Source of the DNA: Phragmites australis
Taxonomy: Eukaryota > Streptophyta > Magnoliopsida > Poales > Poaceae
Assembly (NCBI RefSeq): GCF_958298935.1
Contig: NC_084923.1
Span: forward strand, 28,302,501-28,366,500
Direction of reading: 5' to 3'
Length of the DNA: 64,000 nt
The first letter of the stretch is position 1. Each line of letters begins with the position of its first letter. The position numbers and the translations under genes are program-made. The notes beneath the pieces are model-generated. The model did no database searches. It worked only from the letters and a program-made list of their open reading frames with translations, and had not been told where the DNA came from. Positions 55,308 to 64,000 of this stretch are shown one piece after another.

Positions 55308-56200
55308 GTCTTCTCAATATCATTAGGGTGCATGTGCACTTGATGATATCAACACCTGAGATCAAGCTTGGTGAAATAGCAAACACCATGTTCATTGAGA
55401 AGCTCGTCCACCACTGGAATTTGGTACTTGTCTTTCACAGTGCGTTCATTCAACGTGTGATAATCCTTGAAAAACCTCCATGTTTTATCCTATTTATGAA
55501 CAAGGAGGATTGGTGAAGAGAACGCTGAGCTGCTAGGATGGATTATACCCTGGTCTAGCATGGCATCGCACTGTCACTCCAGCTCATCCTTTTACAAATG
55601 CGGGTAGTGATATGGTCGTACCACCACAAGGGTGGTGTCGGGCAAGAGGTGAATCATGTGGTCATGAGAGCGCTGGGGGTAGACCCTGTGTCTCAGCGAA
55701 CAAATCATCAAACTTCCATAGCAGTTCATCTAAGTTGTCACTGCAGATCGCATGAGCCTCCATGCACTGAATATTTTGATCAGTAGACCCCAGGCCTTTC
55801 CAAAAACATAATTCTCACCACTCTAGAAGGCCATGCACAGTTTTATCGAAGTCCCACAAAATCAGCCTAAGAGTTTGCAGTATTGAACTCCCAAGATAAT
55901 ATCATAACTGCCCAATGGAATGGTGTAGGAGTCCACTGTGAAGTCTTCTAGGTCTATGCGCATAGATAGATCAGTGCACAACCCTACGCAGCCCACCTTG
56001 TCACCATTGGCTATGGCAACATTCAATCTGGCGCGAACCTATCTAACTGGCAAACCAATGCGATGGACAAACAACTCACTGATGAAGTTGTGGGTGGATT
56101 TGGAATCCAACAGCGTGAGGAGTGCCCGGTTGTTGCTGATGACATGAAGTTGCATAGTCTCCTTGGCGTGAATGCTTGTGAGCACGTGAAGAGAGACGAT
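55308..56200 (-). pseudogene. pol: I protease and N-terminal reverse transcriptase
   Basis: Minus strand: the protease signature near 56,100 reads LLDSKSTHNFISELFVHRIG, so the DTGST-type triplet is DSKST. It continues VDSYTIPLGSYDIILGVQYC (about 55,900). The RT start reads MLDQGIIHPSSSAFSSPILL (about 55,490-55,560), then WRFFKDYHTLNERTVKDKYQ and FTKLDLRC-stop-YHQVHMHPNDIEKT, where it stops at about 55,310. The remainder of RT is in the neighbouring inverted piece. Many stops show that it is inactive. Confidence 0.8.
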
Positions 56201-56896
56201 TGGCTCATCTGTGCCCACGGAAGCTGCAGATGGTATGCCACTAACCAGACCTTGTCACCCTCCAATGTGCGATGACCATGAAAGAAGTGCTCGCAATGAT
56301 TCTGCCAACCGAGCGGATCATCCTTGCCATCAAAGGTCGGGAATTCGAGTTTGTGGAAGTGGGGCACACTTGTGTTACCACCTGTATGACTGTGGTCAAT
56401 GGTGGAATTAATCTGCACAACAGATGAAATTTGTGGTAGCTGCAAGATTGGAATTGGGGATGGCGAATGGGGAAATTGGACATTGTGGATGGTGGTGGAG
56501 GGCGGTGGCATGGGAGGTGTGGCACAGATTGGTGCTGCATAGATGGAAGGGGCTATTGTGGCAGAGGGAGAGGGGCTATTGCGGTAATGGTAGGATGGTT
56601 AGAGATGTTGTGGCTGTCGACAGAGATGGCATGTACACTGGTGGCTGCTGCGATGGCAAAGCAACAGATGGCAAACTAGCCTACAGGACAGCCAATTGGC
56701 TCGCTGTCTCTAACGTTTACATGTCAATAGCCGCCACTTGCACAACCATCTCTCCCATCTGCAGAACCAAATGCTCTTTCATGTCGGCCAAGAGCTTTGT
56801 CAAGGCATCCTTGGCTTGTACATTAGAGCCTTTAGCAATATCATAACTCGGCATCTCTGGTACAAGATTGATAAGGCCTCTCCTTCTTAGATTATA
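56201..56896 (-). pseudogene. gag: I gag
   Basis: Minus strand: the capsid start LEFPTFDGKDDPLGWQNHCE and the next segment, FFHGHRTLEGDKVWLVAYHL (about 56,240-56,360), are diagnostic for Reina-type gag. Upstream is a proline/serine/threonine-rich N-terminal region (56,360-56,511). Sequence from 56,512 to 56,896 should hold the gag N-terminus (a LTKLLADMKEHLVLQMGEM-like coiled coil is visible near 56,740-56,800) but is frame-shifted. The overlapping ORF at 56,023-56,511 extends artificially into the protease region. Confidence 0.7.
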
Positions 56897-56910
56897 CCTC
56901 TGGTAACCAC

Positions 56911-57955
56911 GGCATCAGGCAGTAGAGAGGAGCATGGAGGGGTAGAGAGCAGTAGAGAGAGAGCTTCGACTGGAACAGGTCAGAACAAAGGAGAGGGAGA
57001 GAGACCTGTCGAGAGGGTAGAGAGAGGGAAATAGAGAGAAAGGGAGGAGGAAGATTGATCTCTTTATTGATAGTGTTCAGCCAGAGGCCCCTCATATATA
57101 TAGCCAGTTGGAGATAATCCCAGTTGGCCCACAAGATATCTTTATCTCTAATTAAATCTCTAATTTAAACTAATTCTATCTCTAACCCTTATCTCTAATT
57201 CAAACGAATCTATTTTATCTCTAACCTCTAGCCGAATTCCAAATCTGACATTTAGAGGGATGATCCCTGACAATGAATCCAGGGTGTACTCGACGACAGG
57301 CGGGTTGATCGACATTTCTTTGTGGTGGGATCGGATGGACACAAGAATGCAGAGATTTTATTCAGGTTCATACCTCCTGTGGGATAATAGCCCTATGTCC
57401 TGTGTATTTTTTTATGGATTGGAAGAACTTGTTACTGATTGTCCTCCACCCTTTATATAACAAGGAAAAAAGGAGTACATACAAACAGACCGTGCCAAAC
57501 TCTGTAACAAACCTACTCCTGACGAAGCCAACTACTCCTAGGTCATCATTACGGAGGTCATACATGCCCAACTTGCCCTAGTCGCCCTGCAAGCCCTGTC
57601 ACGTTCGTCAAGTGCTGTCACATTAGCCTGCAAGGTCGTCCCGTAGAATTAAAGCTACGGGACAGGTCACTCCAACTTTACGCATGTCCATGACCATGCT
57701 TGCCGAACGGAGTGGACAACATTTAATGCAATTTGACTAGTTAGGGGCTGGTCGCAAGGTCTTATCCCTCGACTAGGGGCTAGTCGACTAAGCTCCGCCC
57801 TGGTCGTGGGTTGAAGTCGTGGTCTCGAGGATATCAACCGTGTGCTGACATTTGGCAGCAGGCCCACTTAGTGGGGCACCCCCTTACCTATTACACCGTC
57901 ATGACTTGATATCTATCTGATGCCGGCTACAGGATCCATCTAGCCACCTTTTTTG
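56911..57955 (-). mobile_element. 5' LTR of I, split by an inserted LTR
   Basis: The two parts, 56,911-57,246 and 57,903-57,955, together match 53,800-54,162. A PBS-like TGGTTACCAGAGG lies on the minus strand at 56,909-56,897. The insertion point in the LTR is at AATCTGAC / TTGATATC. Confidence 0.65.
57247..57902 (-). mobile_element. LTR-like insertion inside the 5' LTR of I
   Basis: About 655 bp interrupts the LTR of I. The short flank TGAC occurs on both sides (57,246-57,249 and 57,902-57,905), consistent with a duplication of 4-5 bp. Read on the minus strand it opens TGACGGTGTAATAGGTAAGG and ends near TCAGGGATCATCCCTCTAAA. A TATA-like TTATATAAAGGG is on the minus strand at about 57,450-57,460. 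This looks like a solo LTR of a gypsy element; its exact ends are uncertain. Confidence 0.55.
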
Positions 57956-58389
57956 TGTCGGTTAGTCCCAACTTTAATATGACATTATGGCTCCATTTGG
58001 CACTTATTTCTTTCTAGATCAGGATGTGAGAGTTAGAATAATCTTTTTAGGCTCCATATCAAACAAAATCTTACAACAAATAGTAAAGATTCTCGTAACA
58101 GACAAGATACCACAACATAGTGCAGCAACCACAAACTGGCTTTACATCACTAGAACTTTTCTTGATTCAATGAAAGCATCACTCAACTATTGATCGCTAT
58201 AAGATTGATTGGTGGAATTTTTTTTCTTTCTTTTTTGGTGGCTAATTGTGTGGTATAATGTAGGAAGACAAGTTCTGGTGAGTGTTCCCACTGTTTGCAA
58301 ATGTATGCCCTTGCATCGTGCATGGAATCAAGTTTCTCAAACTCAACTTTCAAGACTTCATATTTTCTTGACATTAATAGATTTAATAT
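57956..58389. other. AT-rich stretch without recognised features
   Basis: Only short ORFs are present. There is a T-rich run at about 58,220-58,238. No gene, LTR or inverted-repeat ends were recognised. Confidence 0.4.
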
Positions 58390-58394
58390 AATGG

Positions 58395-58964
58395 TGTTGG
58401 AGAATGTACCACATTGACCCCCTTTTGACTTCGGCCGGCCTCAGCCAACCCCATAGACAGGAAGCGATCAGTGACTCTACTTTGGTCACAACTATGGATT
58501 CGAGGGGTGCCCAAGGAACAAGAAGCCATAGAGTAAATTTATGGGAGGTCGAAGAATGCTGAAGGAGTAAACTAGGCCCAAAGGAACGAAGCTTCCGTCC
58601 GAGCCCGGAAGGACTAAGCCTGAGGAGGATTCGAAGGTTTGACTTTCAAGGACCCGAGGGTAGTGGTACCCACGGGAATGAAGGCTCGGAGTATCGAAGG
58701 CATCTCGAATCGAAGATAGCTACAGGGACATGAGTGTAAAATCCCATGTTTGTATGGTATAGGATTGGTACAATGACTATAATACCCCAAGGATATTCTA
58801 AATAATATCTTGAACAAACAAGGGTACTCATGTAATGTAGACCAGGGTGGTTGGGGTATAGCTATAAATACCCCAACCTCTTTGGTGTAAGGGGCTAACG
58901 AATTTCAATTCCACCGTATACTCATTCAATGTGTTTTGTGATCTCGATTCCCTTGATCACAACA
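58395..58964 (+). mobile_element. Small Tat-like solo LTR
   Basis: It starts TGTTGGAGAATGTACCAC and ends CCTTGATCACAACA, with TGTTGG/CCAACA-like ends as in A, B and C. A TATA box AGCTATAAATACCCC lies at about 58,859, and GAAGG/TCGAAGG phrases resemble C. Flanks are AATGG at 58,390-58,394 and AATGA at 58,965-58,969, a 4/5 match to a target duplication. No internal region is present, so it is a solo LTR of 570 bp. Confidence 0.75.
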
Positions 58965-59338
58965 AATGATACTTGGAGTAGCCATGTGGCAATGGTATCA
59001 ACATATTCATACTCCAAAACACTTTCATAATATTTGAACTTGTTTCTTGACATTAATTATTATAGAAAATGATCAAAGGTACAATTAAGTGCATGCTATG
59101 TCTAAATGACATACATTTATAAACAAAGCGACATTGAGTATATCTTTGACTTTTAAATTTATAGCGCTTGAATTCATGCACAAGGTAACGCAAAAAAAAA
59201 ATCCCTGTGTGTCGATTGCAGCTGAAACAGAGAAACTGAGGGAGCTCGTGTAAAATTCTGAATACAAGAAACATGTATAATTAAACCTTCATGAAGAACT
59301 CTGGAAATAACAACTTAACAAGAACTTACTGTGTTCAG
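58965..59338. other. AT-rich stretch without recognised features
   Basis: No ORF with recognisable similarity. It could be intronic or intergenic DNA left of the putative exon at 59,339. Confidence 0.35.
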
Positions 59339-59436
59339 GTGCACAGTCGAAATATTTCGGCTGCCTGAATGAGAAAACGGGCCCAATGTTTGACAATCTC
59401 TGGATCTATGGATGCCCTGAAGATGTGTGGCACTAA
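59339..59436 (+). other. Possible 3'-terminal exon of an unknown gene
   Basis: An acceptor-like TTACTGTGTTCAG precedes an open frame reading AQSKYFGCLNEKTGPMFDNL and then WIYGCPEDVWH with a TAA at 59,434-59,436. Residue composition (G, C, W, Y, D, N) looks like folded protein, unlike the random ORFs around it. I do not recognise the family, no upstream exons are evident, and the frame has no ATG. It could equally be chance or a captured exon fragment. Confidence 0.25.
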
Positions 59437-60062
59437 ACTTTCGTTTGGTGAACTATTCCTGCATGAACTAATTATTGTTCCAAGGTACATTCTTCATTCC
59501 TATTAAGTCCAAAATCTGCAGGTAAATATTTTATCTGTTTACATTGGTTGGTCCATCATTTGAATTTGGTGTTATCCAAAATGACAAAAGTTAAGGCTTT
59601 CTGGTTGTCATTCCGATGGTGGCAAACTTCTTTGAGAATCTCAGATGAGTAATTAGATTATTTTGTTAGTTTAAACTTCACTTTTGATATTTTTAAACTT
59701 CAGCAGATAGCACCATTAACACCATAAATAAGGAGACGAATGATCATTTTATGAGCTTTTCATTCTAGGGAGACATTCTCAGTTATTCTGGATGAAAGTA
59801 GCGGACTGCATACATATTACCTTCACTGTTCTGTATTTCTGGACAAAGAATTAAGCATATCACACCTGCAAATAGAAGGAAAAGAGAGTAGAAATTTTGC
59901 TCTATTTTCGGATCATGAAAGTTCGCACTTTCCTGTACAAAACATATTTATCTTACAATGAACGGGTGAAAATTAAGGTTTCTAAAGAAACTCGAAAGTC
60001 TTTGTACTATAACCTAAGTAGGCTTGGAATGAACGGAAGGAATAATATCACTTAATTTTTTT
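59437..60062. other. Unassigned AT-rich stretch
   Basis: No ORF, repeat or element end recognised. Confidence 0.35.
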
Positions 60063-60260
60063 TTAATTTGGAACTGCAGGCGCATGAAGCAGTCTTCCTA
60101 GTTCAGAGATGGAGATGTCTGTTGTCAGAAAATCAGCAGGCGCCGGAAGTACTACAGTACAGTCGTTTTGTTCTGCGAGGATGCAATTCAAACATATAAA
60201 CTCGTTGTCAGCAGGGCATACCTGAACAGCAGTGGTACTGGATTGGTGGATTTCATGCAT
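60063..60260 (-). other. Possible exon or gene fragment, minus strand
   Basis: The minus-strand frame encodes VCPADNEFICLNCILAEQND and then CTVVLPAPADFLTTDISISE. A donor-like CAG/GTATGC sits within it at about 60,222. The composition is protein-like, but I recognise no family and there is no supporting neighbour. It is reported as a weak candidate only. Confidence 0.22.
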
Positions 60261-61345
60261 TTCTTTGTACTTTAGCTAAGTAGATGGCTAGGACGATGAA
60301 TCAGGTGACCCCATAGAAATTGGCGGATGAATCCCTGGATCTCCCTTCACTTTCAAATTTCTCCACTGGTATCTGTTGCTCATCCCGATCACCACGCCCT
60401 TGGTGTCTAATTTGGGTTTTACCTGAATTTCTACTTTGAAATTGACTCAAATTTAAAATGAGATATTTGATTAACAACCAGAAAAAGAAGAAAAGAAAAA
60501 AAGAAAAAGAATAGGAGCAGCCCGTGCTGACTTTGGACCACTCAAGGTCTGATCAGCTGAGAGGCCCATTTGGCCCACCCGGTGCTCAGGAACAGCCCCG
60601 TAGGGAAGGGTTTTCCTTCGGGTTAGGGGTGAGCGTGGAGCATAATAAATATTTGTGGATCCACGCTAGCATAACTTAATTAACTAACTAGTATAGTACT
60701 CGTGCGTTGCAATGGTACTCAAATGTTTTGAGTGCATATTCTAATATTAGGATAACACTCAAAAAAAAAAAAGAATGCGATGTTCAAATATAAAAGGTAA
60801 CATACAATATAATGATATTCTTAATTGTTTCACTATAAATATGATTACAAACTTCCCTTATAATCTCTGCAGGAAAAAAATTAATTAAATTAAAATAAGG
60901 CAATAACCAGGAAAAATAAGACATAACCACGACTAATTTTCTGGTTGGACAGCAGGTAAGGATGCGTTTGTTGGATAGCACTGGGAACTCCAGTAACTAC
61001 ACACAAATGGATTGATTCGATACAGCATAGAAAATGCATAGTAAATCCAAATACAATTGTACAATATATTTCCATTTGAAAACTGGATTATGCGACTTCA
61101 TCCTATCACAAGTGCACATGGCTTATCTTCAGTTGCCTGAACAGAAGAAAGTTTAACCATTTCATATTTCCTTCATCCACTACAAGACACAATTTAGAAA
61201 TGCAAATTAGTTGAATTTTTAGCAGTCACTTCTTCCTGGCTAGCTGCTAGAGTTCCCACCAAAATCAAACACTTTTTACAATGACCCTTTCCCATCCCAA
61301 CTTTAGATGTTTTTATTTATTAGATGGGAGGGGAGTAGGAGAGGG
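60261..61345. other. AT-rich region with a repeat-like junction
   Basis: No gene. A purine-rich run AAAAGAAGAAAAGAAAAAAA lies near 60,482. The phrase ACTAGTATAGTACTCGTGCG with TTGCAATGG at about 60,688-60,716 resembles the conserved ends of some grass DNA transposons, but a partner end was not found. TTTTTATTTATTAGATGGGA near 61,308 is a further repeat-like phrase. Confidence 0.35.
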
Positions 61346-61426
61346 TGGAAACAAATTATAACTGAACAAAGCCACATCCCCCAGGACGGCCTTCGGAGAC
61401 CCCTCCGAAGGAGTCCCCTATCCCTG

Positions 61427-63036
61427 CTAGGCCTCCGGGGGCTCGGAGGGTGGAGTCAAGGACGCATCCACCTTGAGGGTTGCTAAAAAAAAGAGAGAAA
61501 CACAAATTAAGATCCTGGTGCACGACCAAAACAGAATATGGCTAACAAAGCAAACCACACCTAGTTCCTCCGAATCTCTTACGGGAGGGCTCGTAACATC
61601 CTCAACGTCCAAGCCGACGATACCGAAATTGTAGTACACAGAGGCCACGCCTCTCCGTTGGCTCTGGCCATGACCCACAATATCCGGGGGGCCCAGCCCG
61701 TCCCCTGGTCATCACCGCCACCCTGGCCCTCACCTCCGGACTAGTCGCTCACGCTCCCAACCCGCCTCAGGCGCTTCTTGCGAACCAGGGGCACCTCCGA
61801 CAACTCGACCGTGGAATCGGTATGCGAGCCTTCGGAGGCAGAAGGACGCTGGGCTTGGAGTGTCCTCGCACGAATTGGGGGGCTGCACGTGCTCGTTTTC
61901 TAGTGGCCTCAGGCTTTGGAGGATCCTTCCATGCCGGAGCCCCCACACCGAGGTAGAAGTAGACATGGTTGTACCGCTCCCAGCTCCGTGCTAAGGCCAC
62001 CCGCTGCTCCTGCTCTGCGAGAGTAGGGGGGCCCAGGATCACCTCCACGATCTCCGCCGCACGCTCGAGTGGAAGGTAGCTCTTTGGAAGAAAAAGACGG
62101 CTCACATCGGCAGATAAAAAACCAAACTACAAGGGGAACTCACCAGCACTGATGAGTGGGCTGGAGTACACCTTCGGCCACTCTTTCACACCTTGCTCAA
62201 AGACGTAGTTCCAGCCCGTTTGAAGGGGCCGAATGTGCAACAAGGTGAACTCCTCCACGAGGTCACACATGCTCATCTTTTCAGCCACCCTTCGGAGGAG
62301 GGCCAGCCGTGAGGCGAACTGGTCATCCGTAATCCCCGTCTCCGGCTCCAGAACATACGCAATATCCCAGTTTGTGGAGCGAAGGGGCGATGCAGGGCCG
62401 ACGTTGTAGTATAAACACCGCTGCAACCAGTCGGTATACCACCGACCATTAATGGCCTTCGCCGAGAAGGCGTCGCGATACTACGGCCGTATCTAGAAGT
62501 TGACACTCCCGAAGCTAAGGGGCCTCTTTGTCCCCTCGACCTTGATCAGCTTCGGCTGGCAGCTGGCAAAGTGGAGGGCCGCAAAGAAATTCGCCCTCCC
62601 TTCACACCTCTCTGCCCGCATGGCCCACTCAAAGGTGGCCAGGAGGGCAATGGCGTTGCCGTGGATCTGTTTAAGCTCCACGTAGAAGTGGCGGAGCACC
62701 TCCTCGAGCAGTAGCACTGAGGGAAAACCTAGGCCTACCTCAAAGAAGGCCTCAAACACCACGACCTCATGGGCTAGAGGCTTCGGGACCTCCTTGCCTA
62801 GCGGAGACCAAGCGACAGCTCTGGAGGGAATCTTCCCCTCCCTAACCATCTGGTCAAGCTCCTCGCCACTAATGAAAGATGCCCCCAGCGCGGTGGTTTG
62901 CTGGGGGTTTCTTTTGCTGGCATGCCAGAGCTTCAACCCTTGTGACAGCCCCATCAGCGACGGGAAAGCCGGTGCCACCGGCAATCTCCCTCGCCGCCCG
63001 AGTTCTAGCTTCACTTGGGGTACTTAAGCTAGCCAT
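61427..63036 (-). pseudogene. Antisense Transposase_28-like gene of J
   Basis: The minus-strand start could be ATG 63,036 (MASLSTPSE) or 63,014. One reading frame runs from 63,014 to 62,127 with just two stops, both TAG (62,499-62,501 and 62,487-62,489). It contains EELDQMVREGKIPSRAVAWS, HEVVVFEAFFEVGLGFPSVL, EEVLRHFYVELKQIHGNAIA, then INGRWYTDWLQRCLYYNVGP and DLVEEFTLLHIRPLQTGWNY. This is the same domain as in C (PF04195-like), with better sequence quality. A third TAG at 62,127 lies within a possible short intron. Downstream (61,767-62,105) comes LPLERAAEIVEVILGPPTLA and a basic, proline-rich tail. Function is unknown. Confidence 0.75.
62082..62143 (-). other. Possible intron in the antisense gene of J
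   Basis: The minus strand has a strong donor GTGAGTTCC at 62,143, at the same place in the protein as the C intron, and an acceptor after a pyrimidine tract, TCTTTTTCTTCCAAAG, ending at 62,082. The span is 62 nt and contains the TAG at 62,127. Splicing at this acceptor does not keep the downstream frame, so either the acceptor is wrong or an indel exists. Confidence 0.35.
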
Positions 63037-63550
63037 ACGAACCACAGGAGGATGGTAAAAGGCGCTGGATTATGAGAGAGAGGAAGAGCAGGGATCAAAG
63101 GATGACCCGCGCAAAGCAAAAGACGCTGAAGACAAAGGCAGATGAGAACGAGGAGTTGGCGAAAAGTTTGCTCGGGGCAATTCCCCTCCTGCTACAAATA
63201 AGGAGCAACTTGCCTCCCTAGGCGACGGGTGCACGCCTAGTCCTTTCGTCTGCCAGGCCGAAATCATAGGGGAGTAGAACCGACCCCGTTGACCCCCCAA
63301 CAACAAGACGACACGCGTCCCATGCCCACCTGACTGGGCAGGACCGCGCCTTTCCCCAAGGCGCATTCAATGCCCCCTATCGCCGACGTCATCCAGCATA
63401 TCCTTCAGTCACCCGGGTCAAACCGTCCTAGATAAGCCAAGCAATACTTGGGCCACGAGCCATCAGCCACAAGCCAGGGACCGTTGGAGGCCCTGCTCCG
63501 AAGGAACCACAGGCTCGACTGCTCTGTTGGCCACCCTCGCGAGGAGCTAC

Positions 63551-64000
63551 TATTGGGGGTCGTTGTTAAGGACCCCCGACGGGCCCTTGGCTTAACCAGC
63601 CTGGCCTTCCGAAGGATCAGCCTCCCAACGGCTCGGTCTCCCGAAGCCTCGACCTCCCGAAGCCCCGGCCTCCCGAAGCCTCGGCCTCCCGAAGCTCCAA
63701 CCTTCCGGAGTCCTACCTCCCGAAGACTCGGTCTCTCGAGGCCTCCACCTCCTGCTACTCGGGCTGGCTTCCCGGAGGCTACTGGGTGAGTAGTCAGGCC
63801 TTAGGAAAGATCTGCTAGAGGGGAAGCACCGGTCGTACTTTGCCTGCAAGAAGGTGACTGGTATTAAATACCTAGGCTAGTGGACGCTGCTCTGACAACC
63901 CGGCATGATGGAGGCTGTCCTGACACCCCTGACAGTGCGGCGCTGGGCCACAGTTGGCGATCGGCTCGCCCTCTTTAGGGGGCTGGCACCACGATAATTA
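63551..64000 (+). mobile_element. 3' LTR of J (5' part)
   Basis: It starts TATTGGGGGTCG after GAGGAGCTAC and runs off the window. An 18-bp-type tandem repeat (CCTCCCGAAGCCTCGGCC and variants) fills about 63,600-63,740. From about 63,890 it shares GACACCCC, then GGCGATCGGCTCGCCC, with the A LTR at 22,725-22,790. Confidence 0.8.
63600..63740 (+). repeat. 18-bp tandem repeat in the J LTR
   Basis: About seven copies of CTCCCGAAGCCTCGGC and variants. They generate Pro/Arg/Glu-rich ORFs on both strands that are not genes. Confidence 0.85.

Larger units (their letters stand above)
53800..57955 (-). mobile_element. Reina-type Ty3/gypsy chromovirus (element I), rearranged
   Basis: LTR-like repeats at 53,800-54,162 and 56,911-57,955 share GATTGATCTCTTTATTGAT, GCCAGAGGCCCCTCA and ATCTAGCCACCTTT. 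Between them on the minus strand are gag, protease, N-terminal RT, a copia LTR scrap, and integrase C-terminus with chromodomain. A plus-strand RT piece (55,036-55,307) lies inside. The high-end LTR is split by another LTR (57,247-57,902). RT C-terminus, RNase H and the integrase core are largely missing. Target duplications were not found. Confidence 0.8.
61346..64000 (+). mobile_element. 3' part of Tat-type element J, cut by window end
   Basis: The region holds an antisense Transposase_28-like gene (minus, about 61,430-63,036), a spacer, the tract GCGAGGAGCTAC and an LTR starting TATTGGGGGTCGTTGTTAAG at 63,551. That start matches the LTR starts of A and B (TATTGGGGG). The order antisense gene then 3' LTR is the same as in C. 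The last 110 bp match the A LTR U3. Gag and pol are absent to the left, where AT-rich DNA begins at about 61,345; J is 5'-truncated or the left end is another junction. Confidence 0.8.

Noticed and set aside
63070..63366. 98-codon minus ORF upstream of the J antisense gene
   Set aside because: No similarity to the C counterpart, low-complexity end, and it lies before the better-supported start codons at 63,036/63,014.

Overview
This is nuclear DNA of a grass (Poaceae). The window is almost entirely a nested stack of plant transposable elements. Evidence: chromoviral Ty3/gypsy polyproteins with chromodomains, CRM-type gypsy elements whose pol runs into the 3' LTR, Tat-type gypsy elements with long 3' regions and antisense genes, a CACTA DNA transposon, Ty1/copia pieces, and the first exon of an NLR (Rx-type coiled-coil) resistance gene. 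I see no bacterial, organellar, rRNA, tRNA or CRISPR features. The exact species cannot be told from the sequence. Every retroelement polyprotein is broken by stops, frameshifts, deletions or lost catalytic residues. Element letters below (A-K) are my own labels.

Left part (1-14.4 kb). A minus-strand CRM-like LTR (K, 1-686) sits in the gag of a decayed plus-strand Tekay/Del-type gypsy element (G, 687-5.83 kb). G's distal region holds a non-autonomous CACTA element (5,830-10,132). That CACTA contains a solo LTR (6,154-9,710) flanked by a perfect CCATC duplication. Next come a partial minus-strand Tekay-like LTR (10,321-about 11,950) and a 5'-truncated CRM-like element E (about 11,975-14,115).

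Middle (14.1-41.9 kb). CRM-like element D (14,393-24,279; target duplication CTTAG) is inserted in the left part of Tat-type element B. D itself is interrupted by Tat-type deletion derivative A (20,033-23,190; ACCAT). B (flanks at 14.1-14.39, 24.28-27.16 and 39.02-40.83 kb) is split a second time by the 11.85-kb Tat element C (27,165-39,015; ATCAC). C carries gag, pol with a second RNase H, 3' tandem repeats and a large antisense gene with a Transposase_28-like domain, a predicted promoter and a predicted intron. A and B carry a shorter related antisense acidic ORF and share a 109-bp tandem array. A minus-strand CRM-like fragment follows (40.84-41.94 kb).

Right part (41.9-64 kb). Minus-strand Tekay/Del-type element H (41,938-50,650) has a complete 5' LTR, PBS, gag-pol-chromodomain and a truncated 3' LTR. 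H interrupts a copia pol (50,651-51,888), which in turn interrupts the first exon of an NLR gene (51,889-52,190, minus). Low-copy-looking sequence with a MITE-like element follows. Then comes Reina-type gypsy element I (53.8-57.96 kb), which has an internal inversion in its reverse transcriptase and an LTR inserted in its 5' LTR. After that are a small solo LTR (58,395-58,964), about 2.3 kb of sparsely annotated AT-rich DNA with two possible exons, and the 3' part of another Tat element (J, 61.35-64 kb) with a well-preserved antisense Transposase_28-like gene and an LTR cut by the window end.

No element looks autonomously active. Insertion order can be read from the target-site duplications: B before D and C; D before A; NLR before copia before H; CACTA before its solo LTR.
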